Origin: JAQUBU01 sp036677685
GTDB taxonomy: Bacteria > Bacillota > Syntrophomonadia > Syntrophomonadales > Syntrophomonadaceae
Direction: 5' to 3'
DNA: 19,246 nucleotides
Assembly (NCBI GenBank): GCA_036677685.1
Contig: JAVBWA010000002.1
Span: forward strand, 1 to 19,246
Notes under the pieces: model-generated
The model's database searches: none
Told to the model about the DNA's origin: nothing
What the model saw: the letters and a program-made list of their open reading frames with translations, nothing else
Program-made: the position numbers and the translations under genes
Shown: piece after piece, positions 6,532 through 15,478 of the stretch
Numbering within the stretch: the first letter of the stretch is position 1
How the letters are laid out: each line of letters starts with the position of its first letter

Positions 6532-7305
6532 ATGCCTGATTATGAATTGCTGGATGATCCTTTTCTAATCGATTGTCTTTTTTTCCCGCGTCCGGACCGC
6601 ACCGGGCCACCCCCCGGAAGCTTTGATTTGATGATCCCGGTGGAAGCCAATATCGCGGTGGCCTGTCGTTACTATTTGGAAGACACTAACTGGCCTTCGC
6701 TTTTGTACTTCCACGGCAATGGCGAAGTGGCTGCTGACTATGATGATATCAAGGATTTTTATCGGGCCCGGGAATTAAACCTGATTGTGGCGGATTACCG
6801 TGGCTATGGCAAGAGCAGCGGCAGGCCGAACTTTAAAAATTTGATTAATGATGCCCATGCAATATTTACCCGTGTCAGGCAGGAACTCCAACAACGGGCA
6901 TATAATAAAGGCATGTGGATAATGGGCAGGTCTCTGGGCAGTATGTCAGCCCTGGAAATAGCTTATAACGAGCAGCACCATCTTAAAGGTTTAATAATCG
7001 AGAGCGGATTTGCTTGTGTCAGCCGCCTGGTTAAACAATGGATGCTGCCCGCCAACTATCAAGAATTGGAAAAAGTTGAAGAACAATGTCTGCAAATGAT
7101 ACGGAAGATCAAGCTTCCAGCCCTGGTAATTCACGGGGAGGAAGATAATTTGGTATATCTTCGCGAAGGTAAGCTGGTTTATGAACAATTGGGAAGCATG
7201 GATAAGGAATTGCTCATCATAGACGAAGCAGATCATAACGATATAATATTCGCGAACCCGGAACAATACTTTGGAGTCCTCGACAGATTCATTAAAACAA
7301 AATAA
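6532..7305 (+). CDS. Alpha/beta hydrolase, predicted serine hydrolase
   Basis: The 257-aa protein has the alpha/beta-hydrolase plan: oxyanion-hole motif FHGNGE (H61-G64), nucleophile elbow GRSLGS (S134), acid in HGEEDN (D205) and base in EADHND (H235). All catalytic residues are present. No signal peptide is seen, so it is probably cytoplasmic. The substrate cannot be told; esterase-like activity is the general expectation for this fold. I chose ATG 6532 because GGGAGGGG (6518-6525) is 6 nt away. An in-frame GTG at 6484 would begin inside the right inverted repeat of the fold-back element. The TAA stop shares its last two bases with repeat copy B. Confidence 0.85.
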   Translation: MPDYELLDDPFLIDCLFFPRPDRTGPPPGSFDLMIPVEANIAVACRYYLEDTNWPSLLYFHGNGEVAADYDDIKDFYRARELNLIVADYRGYGKSSGRPNFKNLINDAHAIFTRVRQELQQRAYNKGMWIMGRSLGSMSALEIAYNEQHHLKGLIIESGFACVSRLVKQWMLPANYQELEKVEEQCLQMIRKIKLPALVIHGEEDNLVYLREGKLVYEQLGSMDKELLIIDEADHNDIIFANPEQYFGVLDRFIKTK

Positions 7306-7491
7306 CGAGGCGAAAAGATGTCCTCCGCTTCTTAAGCGCTTGGGTTCCTATTAACAAAACAGGCGGCGGGTTCTAATCTCCTGCCTCGTTGCAGTGGCGT
7401 GTTGCCCTCTACGGGGACCACTTATATTGATTCCCTACGGGAATGATTAAATTGTGTTGAAACTGCTTCGCACTTTCTTCCGATGCTTAAA
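7304..7491 (+). repeat. Structured intergenic repeat, copy B (with 55-nt insertion)
   Basis: It begins AACGAGGCG inside the hydrolase TAA stop and ends CTTCCGATGCTTAAA. The closing stem pairs 7304-7312 with TGCCTCGTT (7382-7390). Compared with copies A and C it carries 55 extra bases between two GTGTTG words (7399-7404 and 7454-7459). The extra part holds a hairpin ATTCCC TAC GGGAAT. The 3' hairpin is weaker (GAAACTGC with GCACTTTC, one mismatch). The rest of the gap to the next gene holds a promoter. Confidence 0.82.
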
Positions 7492-7505
7492 TGCTTGTTT
7501 TTCGG

Positions 7506-7533
7506 CTTGAATAAAAGAAATTTCTATTATAAT
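7506..7533 (+). promoter_or_regulatory. Candidate promoter of the membrane protein gene
   Basis: A perfect TATAAT (7528-7533) is preceded by CTTGAA (7506-7511) at 16 nt; TTGAAT in another register gives 15 nt. It lies just after repeat copy B and 45 nt before the start codon. The -10 is strong and the -35 is moderate. Confidence 0.5.
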
Positions 7534-7577
7534 CTAGTTTTAGGGTTTAATAAATAAATAGAAGGGAAATGATAATT

Positions 7578-8240
7578 ATGAAGAAATATTTCCCAATGCT
7601 AACACTTGCTGTACTATTAATAAATTTCATATGGATTCCGCCGGCGGTTGCCGGTGAAGCCTTATGGCAGTTATTCTGGGCGGATGACAATGCCTTGCTG
7701 GAGCATCTGACCATAGATCAGGAACGGGTTCAGAATGCCGGCCCGCAGTGGGAGAAAAGCGAAAAATCCGGGAAAACTGTCTTAAGCCGGAAAACCAAGG
7801 ACTGGCAGGCTTATACCAAGTTGAGTGAAAGGCTGCCGATAAAAGCCCAGGTTAATGATTACATAGTATTTCGAACCACAACTTTAAAAGTCGACAAACC
7901 TGCAGCTGAAAGTCAGTTGCTCAAAGATCTTGCAAGCGGAGGCTGCCAGGTAGCTATCGAGGTACCTGGTTATATCAAGCAGAACCCGGTGGGTGAATTA
8001 AAAGAGCTGACAGTTAGCTGGGAACTGACCAAGATTTCTAATATGAAGCAGGGGGAACTGCTTTTAGAGACATACACTTTGAACGGTTTTTATCTGGGGT
8101 CAGCCCTTTTCTTGATAGGTTTTATTTCAATAGCCATCTTTTTTGCCTTTAAAACCAGGGGGGTAAACAGGTTAATTAATGAAAGATACTCCCTGGATAG
8201 GATTGGCGAAATCGATGATGAAACAGATGATTGGAAATAA
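7578..8240 (+). CDS. Unrecognised signal-peptide protein with one C-terminal membrane segment
   Basis: The product is 220 aa and I do not recognise a family. A signal peptide is clear: MKK, a hydrophobic core, and a likely cleavage at AVA-GE after residue 25. About 145 extracytoplasmic residues follow, with a single Cys (in SGGCQVA). Then comes a transmembrane helix (about 170-191, GFYLGSALFLIGFISIAIFF). A short cytoplasmic tail is basic and then acidic (EIDDETDDWK). The topology is therefore outside domain, one anchor, inside tail. I chose ATG 7578 over ATG 7569 because AAGGG (7562-7566) is 11 nt away rather than 2. It stands alone between repeat copy B and the rpoB promoter. No role can be assigned from context. 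Confidence 0.8.
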   Translation: MKKYFPMLTLAVLLINFIWIPPAVAGEALWQLFWADDNALLEHLTIDQERVQNAGPQWEKSEKSGKTVLSRKTKDWQAYTKLSERLPIKAQVNDYIVFRTTTLKVDKPAAESQLLKDLASGGCQVAIEVPGYIKQNPVGELKELTVSWELTKISNMKQGELLLETYTLNGFYLGSALFLIGFISIAIFFAFKTRGVNRLINERYSLDRIGEIDDETDDWK

Positions 8241-8252
8241 TAGAAATCATAG

Positions 8253-8281
8253 TTGACCTGTGGTACTTTATATGCTAACAT
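8253..8281 (+). promoter_or_regulatory. Promoter of rpoBC
   Basis: TTGACC (8253-8258), a 17-nt spacer and TAACAT (8276-8281) with an upstream TG (extended -10, TGC). It is 133 nt before the rpoB start and just after the preceding gene's stop, so rpoBC has its own promoter apart from rplL. Confidence 0.72.
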
Positions 8282-8346
8282 TAATAATTGCCATTATATG
8301 TCGAGTGATTTTTATTAGATGTTGTATGGTTTTTAAAGCTTTGATT

Positions 8347-8378
8347 AAAAGCGAGGTTTATGCTTAGGCCTTGCTTTT
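8347..8378 (+). other. Hairpin in the rpoB 5' UTR
   Basis: AAAAGCGAGG (8347-8356) pairs with CCTTGCTTTT (8369-8378), 10 bp with one G-T pair and a 12-nt loop. It lies between the rpoB promoter and its ribosome-binding site. The bases after it (CACTCTTTTGGG) are only partly T-rich, so it may be a weak attenuator or a leader structure. Confidence 0.4.
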
Positions 8379-8413
8379 CACTCTTTTGGGAAATTTTAAA
8401 AGGGGTGAATTAA

Positions 8414-11400
8414 ATGGCTCATCTTCAGGAATATGGTAGGGTAAAACGGCTTAGTTATTCCAGAATTGAAGAACCTATCGAATTACCAAATCTTATTCAA
8501 GTCCAACTCAGTTCATATCAGTGGTTTCAAGAACAGGGATTACGCGATGCTTTGCAGGAAGTGTTCCCGATCTCGGATTTTACCGGGAAATTGGAGTTGA
8601 ATTTTATCGGTTACAGCATAGGCGAACCGAAATATTCAATCCACGAATGCAAAGAAAGAGACGTAAGCTATCAGGCACCCCTCAAGCTTAAAGTCAGGCT
8701 GACCGACAAAGAAACCGGAGAAATTAAAGAATCAGAGGTTTACATGGGCGACCTCCCGCTGATGACGGAAAAAGGAACCTTTATTATTAACGGGGCCGAG
8801 CGGGTGGTAGTCAGCCAGTTGGTTAAATCACCGGGAGTATATTTCAGCGAAAGACTGGATGTAGCCGGAAATACTCTATATGGTGCGACCATCATTCCCA
8901 ATCGGGGAGCATGGTTTGAACTGGAAATGGATAGTGCGGGTTTGATTTACACCCGGATCGACAAGACGCGTAAAATACCGGTAACTGTCCTTTTGCGGGC
9001 GATTGGTTTTGAAACCAATGAATCCATAATGGAGCTTTATGAAGGCGATGAAACCATCGCCAAAACGCTGGAAAAGGATACCAGTACCAATAAAAAAGAA
9101 GCTTTAATCGAATTTTACCGCCGGTTGCGGCCTGGTGAAATGGCTACCGAGGATGCTGCCGAACAATTGTTGAACAACCTGTTTTTTGATCCCCGCCGTT
9201 ACGATATGGCCAATGTGGGACGTTACAAAGTCAACAAAAAGCTGGGCTTGGATATCCCGGTGGAAAATCGTCATTTAAATATTGAAGATATTACTTCAAC
9301 CATAGCCTACCTGCTCAGATTAATCAAAGGAGAAGGCAAAACGGATATTATAGATCACCTGGGCAACCGGAGATTGCGTTCCATTGGAGAACTACTGCAA
9401 AATCAGTTCCGCACCGGTTTAGTAAGAATGGAAAGAGTAGTCCGGGAACGTATGAGCATCCACGATGTAGAAACCCTGACTCCCCAGGTCTTGATTAATA
9501 TCAGGCCAATCACTGCGGCGGTTAAAGAATTCTTTGGCAGTTCGCAGTTGTCACAGTTTATGGATCAAACCAATCCACTTGCCGAACTTACGCACAAGAG
9601 GCGGCTCAGCGCTCTGGGACCGGGTGGATTAACCCGCGAGAGAGCGGGATTCCAGGTTAGAGACGTTCACCACTCCCATTATGGACGCGTATGTCCGATT
9701 GAAACTCCTGAAGGTCCCAACATCGGTCTAATCGGCTCGCTGGCAACCTTTGGGCGGGTCAACGATTTTGGTTTTATTGAAACACCTTATCGCAAGGTTG
9801 ATAAAAAATCGGGCCGGGTACTTAATGAAATTCATTATCTATCAGCCGATGAAGAAGAAGAGTTTATTATTGCCCAGGCCAACTCTCCGCTTGATGATAA
9901 CGGCTATTTTGCCGAAGAGCGGGTTGAAGCCAGGCATGCCGAGGAAATATTGGAAGTTCCCATAAATAGAGTTGATTATATGGATGTCTCCCCCAAACAG
10001 GTTTTTAGTGTGGCAACTTCATTGATTCCCTTTTTGGAGAATGACGATGCCAACCGTGCCTTGATGGGTGCCAATATGCAGCGGCAGGCAGTGCCGCTCA
10101 TAAAAACCCAAGCTCCAATCGTGGGCACCGGCTTGGAACATAAAGCCGCCAAAGACTCGGGGGCCGTTATAGTCAGCAAAAAAGGCGGTGTAGTGCAAAG
10201 AGCCAGTGCTGACCGGATTGTAATTAAAAATGATGATGGTGAGTTGGATACTTACAACCTGCTGAAATTTATACGTTCCAACCAGGGAACCTGTTACAAC
10301 CAGCGGCCGATTGTGAAAGTCGGCGAAAGAGTGGAAGCCGACACCATTATCGCTGACGGCCCCAGTACCGACCAAGGGGAACTGGCTCTGGGCCGAAACG
10401 TCTTGGTAGCTTTTATGCCTTGGGAAGGCTACAACTATGAGGACGCAATTCTCATATCTGAAAGACTGGTCAAAGAGGATGTGTTTACATCCATTCATAT
10501 AGAGGAATACGAGTGTGAAGCCCGGGATACTAAACTGGGTTCGGAAGAAATAACCCGTGATATTCCCAATGTATCCGAAGATATGTTGAAGAACCTGGAT
10601 GACCAGGGGGTAATCCGGGTGGGAGCCGAAGTGCGGCCGGACGACATTCTGGTGGGTAAAGTTACCCCCAAGGGCGAGACTGAGCTTACTCCCGAAGAAC
10701 GCCTGCTGAGAGCCATCTTTGGCGAAAAGGCCCGCGAGGTCCGGGATTCTTCATTAAGAGTTCCGCATGGTGAAGCAGGCAAAATAGTAGCTGTAAAACG
10801 TTTCTCCAGGGAAAAAGGTGATGAACTGCCGCCCGGAGTTAACCAACTGGTCCGGGTATACATTGCTCAGAAACGGAAGGTTTCCGAAGGCGATAAAATG
10901 GCAGGCCGCCATGGCAACAAGGGGGTTATCTCCCGGATTCTGCCCGAAGAAGATATGCCATTTCAGGAAGACGGGACACCCGTACAGATTGTCTTGAATC
11001 CCCTGGGAGTGCCTTCGCGTATGAATATCGGACAAATACTGGAATGCCACATGGGCTGGGCGGCCAATGCACTGGGGTTGAATATAGCTACTCCGGTATT
11101 CGACTGCGCTCATGAAGATGATGTATTCGACAAGCTAAGGGAAGCCAATTTGCCAGAAAGAGGCAAGACCATACTTTATGATGGGCGCACCGGTGAAAAA
11201 TTTGACCATGAAATAACCGTTGGTTACGTCTATATGTTAAAACTGGCGCATCTGGTTGACGATAAAATACATGCCCGCTCAATCGGTCCCTATTCTCTGG
11301 TCACACAGCAGCCCCTGGGAGGCAAAGCCCAGTTCGGGGGACAGAGATTTGGGGAAATGGAAGTATGGGCTCTGGAAGCTTATGGAGCCTCATATACCCT

Positions 11401-11776
11401 GCAGGAAATACTTACGGTCAAATCGGATGATGTGGCGGGCCGGTTAAAGACTTACGAATCAATTGTCAAAGGTGAAAATATTCCGGAACCCGGTGTTCCG
11501 GAAGGATTTAAGGTTCTGATCAAAGAACTGCAGAGTCTGGCTCTGGATGTAAGGATTCGCTCGGAAGATGAACGGGAAATAATGATTAAAGACGTGGACT
11601 ATGATGTCAACGAAAAAGAAAAAGCACGGGAATTGGGCCTGGATATACCGGAAAACACCGTGGGAAGGCCGCGTGATATCGATCCGGAGTTGGTCGAGGA
11701 CCCGGACTTCGAAGACAATGAAGACGAGGATCTTGATATAGTTGACGACCTGGAAGGTTTTACTGTACAAGATTAA
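8414..11776 (+). CDS. rpoB: DNA-directed RNA polymerase subunit beta
   Basis: This is the beta subunit (1120 aa) of the core polymerase, with all family blocks intact. The rifampicin-binding region SSQLSQFMDQTNPLAELTH is at residues 376-394, followed by KRRLSALGPGGLTRERAGF. D384, H394 and S399 (E. coli D516, H526, S531) are the wild-type residues, so classical rifampicin-resistance changes at these three positions are absent. The active-centre motif KMAGRHGNKG is near residues 828-837. The C-terminal GGKAQFGGQRFGEMEVWALE packs against beta'. The acidic tail (DPDFEDNEDEDLDIVDD) is common in Clostridia. ATG 8414 follows AAAGGGGTGA. rpoC follows after 106 nt. Confidence 0.98.
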   Translation: MAHLQEYGRVKRLSYSRIEEPIELPNLIQVQLSSYQWFQEQGLRDALQEVFPISDFTGKLELNFIGYSIGEPKYSIHECKERDVSYQAPLKLKVRLTDKETGEIKESEVYMGDLPLMTEKGTFIINGAERVVVSQLVKSPGVYFSERLDVAGNTLYGATIIPNRGAWFELEMDSAGLIYTRIDKTRKIPVTVLLRAIGFETNESIMELYEGDETIAKTLEKDTSTNKKEALIEFYRRLRPGEMATEDAAEQLLNNLFFDPRRYDMANVGRYKVNKKLGLDIPVENRHLNIEDITSTIAYLLRLIKGEGKTDIIDHLGNRRLRSIGELLQNQFRTGLVRMERVVRERMSIHDVETLTPQVLINIRPITAAVKEFFGSSQLSQFMDQTNPLAELTHKRRLSALGPGGLTRERAGFQVRDVHHSHYGRVCPIETPEGPNIGLIGSLATFGRVNDFGFIETPYRKVDKKSGRVLNEIHYLSADEEEEFIIAQANSPLDDNGYFAEERVEARHAEEILEVPINRVDYMDVSPKQVFSVATSLIPFLENDDANRALMGANMQRQAVPLIKTQAPIVGTGLEHKAAKDSGAVIVSKKGGVVQRASADRIVIKNDDGELDTYNLLKFIRSNQGTCYNQRPIVKVGERVEADTIIADGPSTDQGELALGRNVLVAFMPWEGYNYEDAILISERLVKEDVFTSIHIEEYECEARDTKLGSEEITRDIPNVSEDMLKNLDDQGVIRVGAEVRPDDILVGKVTPKGETELTPEERLLRAIFGEKAREVRDSSLRVPHGEAGKIVAVKRFSREKGDELPPGVNQLVRVYIAQKRKVSEGDKMAGRHGNKGVISRILPEEDMPFQEDGTPVQIVLNPLGVPSRMNIGQILECHMGWAANALGLNIATPVFDCAHEDDVFDKLREANLPERGKTILYDGRTGEKFDHEITVGYVYMLKLAHLVDDKIHARSIGPYSLVTQQPLGGKAQFGGQRFGEMEVWALEAYGASYTLQEILTVKSDDVAGRLKTYESIVKGENIPEPGVPEGFKVLIKELQSLALDVRIRSEDEREIMIKDVDYDVNEKEKARELGLDIPENTVGRPRDIDPELVEDPDFEDNEDEDLDIVDDLEGFTVQD

Positions 11777-11787
11777 AAAGGAGGATC
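11777..11787 (+). other. Orphan Shine-Dalgarno-like sequence after rpoB
   Basis: AAAGGAGGATC follows the rpoB stop directly and matches the 16S anti-SD at eight consecutive bases (11777-11784). No ATG, GTG or TTG lies 5-12 nt downstream. The rpoC start with its own GGGAGAG is about 100 nt away. It may be a relic of an earlier rpoC start. Confidence 0.45.
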
Positions 11788-11882
11788 TCAACCGGAAATA
11801 GCCGAAGTGTGGGCAGTTCAGCGATAATATAGGACTTGCCCTTAAGGTGAAAGAACAATTCTTCTGGAAGGGAGAGACTGAT

Positions 11883-14800
11883 TTGTCAGATGTCAATAAT
11901 TTTGAATCAATAAAAATAGCACTGGCTTCCCCGGAACAAATAAGGTCTTGGAGCAGCGGCGAGGTTAAAAAGCCGGAAACTATAAATTACCGGACTTTAA
12001 GACCTGAAAAGGAAGGCCTGTTTTGCGAAAAAATCTTTGGCCCGGTTAAAGACTGGGAATGTCACTGCGGTAAATATAAAAGGGTGCGGCATAGAGGTAT
12101 TGTCTGCGACCGCTGCGGTGTTGAAGTAACCACCTCCAAGGTGCGCCGTGAAAGAATGGGTCATATTGAACTGGCAGCCCCGGTTTGCCACATTTGGTAT
12201 TTGAAGGGCATCCCCAGCCGGATGGGATTGCTACTGGATATGTCACCTAAAGTACTGGAGAAAGTCATTTATTTTGTTAACTATCTGGTTATTGATCCGG
12301 GTGATACCCCGCTATTGAAAAAACAATTGCTCAATGAGCGGGAATATCGCGAAAACCGCGAAAAGTACGGAGATTCGTTCCAGGCCGGGATCGGGGCCGA
12401 AGCCATAAAAATATTGCTCTCAGACAATGATCTGGAAAAAATGTCTGCAGATTTGAAGCAGGAAATAGCCAGCACCAGCGGCCAGCGTAAAGGCCGTGCG
12501 ATTAAAAGGCTGGAAGTTGTAGAATCCTTCCGTCTGTCAGCCAATGACCCACAATGGATGATACTGGATGTACTGCCGGTTATTCCTCCGGACCTGCGTC
12601 CGATGGTCCAGTTGGATGGCGGGCGTTTTGCCACGTCCGATTTAAATGATTTATATCGCCGCGTAATCAATCGCAACAACCGCTTAAAAAGGCTCCTGGA
12701 TCTGGGAGCCCCGGATATAATCGTCCGCAATGAGAAAAGAATGCTGCAGGAAGCGGTTGACGCCCTGGTTGATAATGGCCGTCGGGGCCGTCCGGTTACC
12801 GGACCGGGCAACCGTCCCCTTAAATCATTAAGTGATATGCTCAAAGGTAAACAAGGTCGTTTCCGCCAGAATCTTTTGGGCAAACGCGTTGACTATTCAG
12901 GCCGCTCGGTTATCGTGGTCGGCCCTAATTTAAAAATGCACCAGTGTGGACTGCCCAAGGAAATGGCCTTGGAGCTTTTTAAACCTTTTGTGATGAAGAA
13001 ACTGGTGGATCGTATGATTGCCTCCAATATAAAGAGCGCCAAAAAAATGGTTGAAAGAGGTCGGGAAGAAGTATGGGATATTCTGGATGATGTTATTAAG
13101 GAACATCCGGTTTTGTTAAACCGCGCCCCAACCTTGCACCGTTTGGGAATACAGGCATTTGAACCGGTCTTGGTGGAAGGCCGGGCATTGCAGTTGCATC
13201 CTCTGGTATGTACAGCCTATAACGCCGACTTTGACGGCGACCAGATGGCGGTTCATGTTCCGCTTTCGGCGGAGGCGCAGACCGAAGCACGGCTCTTAAT
13301 GTTAGCCAGCAACAACATTCTTAATCCCAAAGACGGTAAACCGGTAGTTACACCGACCCAGGACATGGTTATCGGTCTTTACTATCTGACCTACATGGCC
13401 GAAAACAAAAAAGTTGATATCGAAAAGACCCGGGCTTTCAGCACTCCGGAAGAAGCCCGTATGGCTTATGAAGTAAATCAGATCAGCCTGCACGAGCCTA
13501 TCCGGGTCAGGATGGATATGCCCGAGAAAACCGGCAAAGAATTATTGAAGAGCAATGGAGACCAAACTTACAAAAAACAGATGGTCAGCACCTCGGTGGG
13601 GCGTATTATCTTTAACGAGGCCATCCCTGACAGTTTAGGTTTCTACAATGAAGTCATTGATAAAAAGAAACTGGGCAATCTGGTCTATGAGGGTTATATG
13701 CTTGAAGGCAACGCCAAGACTGCGGAAATGCTGGATGGCATAAAACGCTTGGGTTATAAATTCAGCACCCGGGCCGGGATTACCGTGGGAGTCACCGATT
13801 TTGAAACCCCCGAGGCCAAAGTTGCCATATTAGCCAAAGCGGATGAGGATGTTGAGGCAATCGAAGCCGATTTCATGGTTGGCTTGATTACCGATGACGA
13901 GCGCCATGCCCAGGTGGTTGAAATATGGAACCAGGCTACTGATGATGTTACTGATGCTCTTAAAGAAGCCTTGCATGAAGATAATCCGGTTTATATGATG
14001 GCCACCTCCGGAGCCCGCGGTAATTTCCAGCAAATCCGCCAGTTGGCAGGTATGCGTGGTCTCATGGCGGATCCTTCCGGAAAAATTATCGACTTGCCGA
14101 TTAAGGCTAACTTCCGGGAAGGGTTAACCGTTCTGGAATACTTTATATCTACCCATGGAGCCCGCAAAGGTCTGGCTGACACGGCTTTAAGAACTGCCGA
14201 TTCAGGGTATCTGACCCGAAGGCTGGTAGATGTTTCCCAGGATGTTATCGTCCGGGAAGTAGACTGTGAATCGGTGGAGGGTGTATGGGTAGCTAAAATC
14301 ATGGAAGGTTCCCAGCTGATTGAGCCGCTGCACCAGCGTATAATTGGCCGGGTTTCCGTGGATACCATTGTTCATCCCAAAACCGGTGAAATAATGGTTG
14401 AAGAAAACCAGATGATCGATGATGATACCGGTTATGCCATTGAAAGAGCCGGTATCGAAAGAGTTAAGATAAGAACTGTATTGACATGCAAAACCCGCCA
14501 TGGAGTTTGCAAGAAATGTTACGGCCGGAACTTGGCGACCGGTTATGATGTGGAAATTGGTGAAGCAGTAGGTATTTTGGCAGCCCAATCAATCGGTGAA
14601 CCAGGCACCCAGTTGACCATGCGCACTTTCCATACCGGCGGCGTAGCCGGTGATGATATTACCCGGGGTCTGCCCCGCGTTGAGGAGCTTTTCGAAGTTC
14701 GCAAACCCAAAGGCCAGGCCGTAGTTGTGGAAGTATCAGGAAAAGTAAGGTTTGGTGAAAACAAGGGCCGGCGTGAAGTAGAAATCCTGGGTGATAATGA

Positions 14801-15416
14801 TGAAGTCCTGGGGGCTTACCTGGTGCATTACGGTTCCCGTTTAAGGGTTCGCGAAGGCGACTATGTGGAAATGGGCGATGCCCTGACCGAAGGCCCCTTA
14901 AATCCACACGATATTTTGAAGACCAAAGGAACGCATGAAGTGCACAGGTATCTCTTGCAGGAAGTGCAAAAAGTTTACCGATCCCAGGGTGTTGATATAA
15001 GTGATAAACACATTGAGATTATGATACGCCAAATGCTGAAGAAGGTTAAAATCGAAGATTCAGGAGACACCTCGCTCCTGCCCGGAGCATTTATCGACAT
15101 TTCCTACTTTGAAGATGAGAATGTCCGGGTGGTTGGCCAGGGTGGCCTGCCTTCGGTATGTTCTCCCATGCTCCTGGGTATAACCAAGGCCTCTTTGAAT
15201 ACCGATTCATTCCTTTCGGCAGCTTCCTTCCAGGAGACTACCAAGGTCTTGACCGAAGCAGCCATCAAAGGCAAAATTGATTACCTGATTGGTTTGAAGG
15301 AAAATGTTATTATCGGTAAGCTTATCCCGGCCGGCACCGGATATTCTACTTACCGGAAAACCGCTTTCCATGAGGTTCTGGAAGATACCGAAATATTCGA
15401 TGAGGACAGCCTATAG
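11883..15416 (+). CDS. rpoC: DNA-directed RNA polymerase subunit beta'
   Basis: This is the beta' subunit (1177 aa), which carries the catalytic magnesium. The N-terminal zinc ribbon uses C60, C62, C75 and C78 (CHCGKYK...CDRCG). The catalytic loop NADFDGD has D449, D451 and D453. The second zinc site (CKTRHGVCKKCYGR) and the trigger-loop block GILAAQSIGEPGTQLTMRTF are present. I chose TTG 11883 because MSDVNNFESIKIALASPEQI matches the usual family start and GAAGGGAGAG precedes it with good spacing. A GTG 36 nt upstream would add 12 atypical residues. It is cotranscribed with rpoB; a new promoter lies right after it. Confidence 0.97.
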   Translation: MSDVNNFESIKIALASPEQIRSWSSGEVKKPETINYRTLRPEKEGLFCEKIFGPVKDWECHCGKYKRVRHRGIVCDRCGVEVTTSKVRRERMGHIELAAPVCHIWYLKGIPSRMGLLLDMSPKVLEKVIYFVNYLVIDPGDTPLLKKQLLNEREYRENREKYGDSFQAGIGAEAIKILLSDNDLEKMSADLKQEIASTSGQRKGRAIKRLEVVESFRLSANDPQWMILDVLPVIPPDLRPMVQLDGGRFATSDLNDLYRRVINRNNRLKRLLDLGAPDIIVRNEKRMLQEAVDALVDNGRRGRPVTGPGNRPLKSLSDMLKGKQGRFRQNLLGKRVDYSGRSVIVVGPNLKMHQCGLPKEMALELFKPFVMKKLVDRMIASNIKSAKKMVERGREEVWDILDDVIKEHPVLLNRAPTLHRLGIQAFEPVLVEGRALQLHPLVCTAYNADFDGDQMAVHVPLSAEAQTEARLLMLASNNILNPKDGKPVVTPTQDMVIGLYYLTYMAENKKVDIEKTRAFSTPEEARMAYEVNQISLHEPIRVRMDMPEKTGKELLKSNGDQTYKKQMVSTSVGRIIFNEAIPDSLGFYNEVIDKKKLGNLVYEGYMLEGNAKTAEMLDGIKRLGYKFSTRAGITVGVTDFETPEAKVAILAKADEDVEAIEADFMVGLITDDERHAQVVEIWNQATDDVTDALKEALHEDNPVYMMATSGARGNFQQIRQLAGMRGLMADPSGKIIDLPIKANFREGLTVLEYFISTHGARKGLADTALRTADSGYLTRRLVDVSQDVIVREVDCESVEGVWVAKIMEGSQLIEPLHQRIIGRVSVDTIVHPKTGEIMVEENQMIDDDTGYAIERAGIERVKIRTVLTCKTRHGVCKKCYGRNLATGYDVEIGEAVGILAAQSIGEPGTQLTMRTFHTGGVAGDDITRGLPRVEELFEVRKPKGQAVVVEVSGKVRFGENKGRREVEILGDNDEVLGAYLVHYGSRLRVREGDYVEMGDALTEGPLNPHDILKTKGTHEVHRYLLQEVQKVYRSQGVDISDKHIEIMIRQMLKKVKIEDSGDTSLLPGAFIDISYFEDENVRVVGQGGLPSVCSPMLLGITKASLNTDSFLSAASFQETTKVLTEAAIKGKIDYLIGLKENVIIGKLIPAGTGYSTYRKTAFHEVLEDTEIFDEDSL

Positions 15417-15423
15417 AATTAAT

Positions 15424-15452
15424 TTGACTGAGTTATCGCCAGGTGCTAAAAT
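15424..15452 (+). promoter_or_regulatory. Strong promoter for the L7Ae-like/str operon
   Basis: TTGACT (15424-15429), a 17-nt spacer and TAAAAT (15447-15452) with TGC directly before it (extended -10). It starts 8 nt after the rpoC stop. Transcription from it would run through repeat copy C into the L7Ae-like gene, rpsL, rpsG and fusA. Confidence 0.8.
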
Positions 15453-15478
15453 GTTTAAGTGCGTGGCAAATAAAGTCT

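Noticed and set aside
8790..10100. Rifampicin-resistance changes in RpoB
   Set aside because: The key residues corresponding to E. coli D516, H526 and S531 are all wild-type in this protein.
12281..12883. 200-codon minus-strand open frame inside rpoC, and similar antisense frames elsewhere
   Set aside because: They mirror real codons of conserved genes on the + strand, lack ribosome-binding sites and read as low-complexity Ser/Arg-rich peptides.
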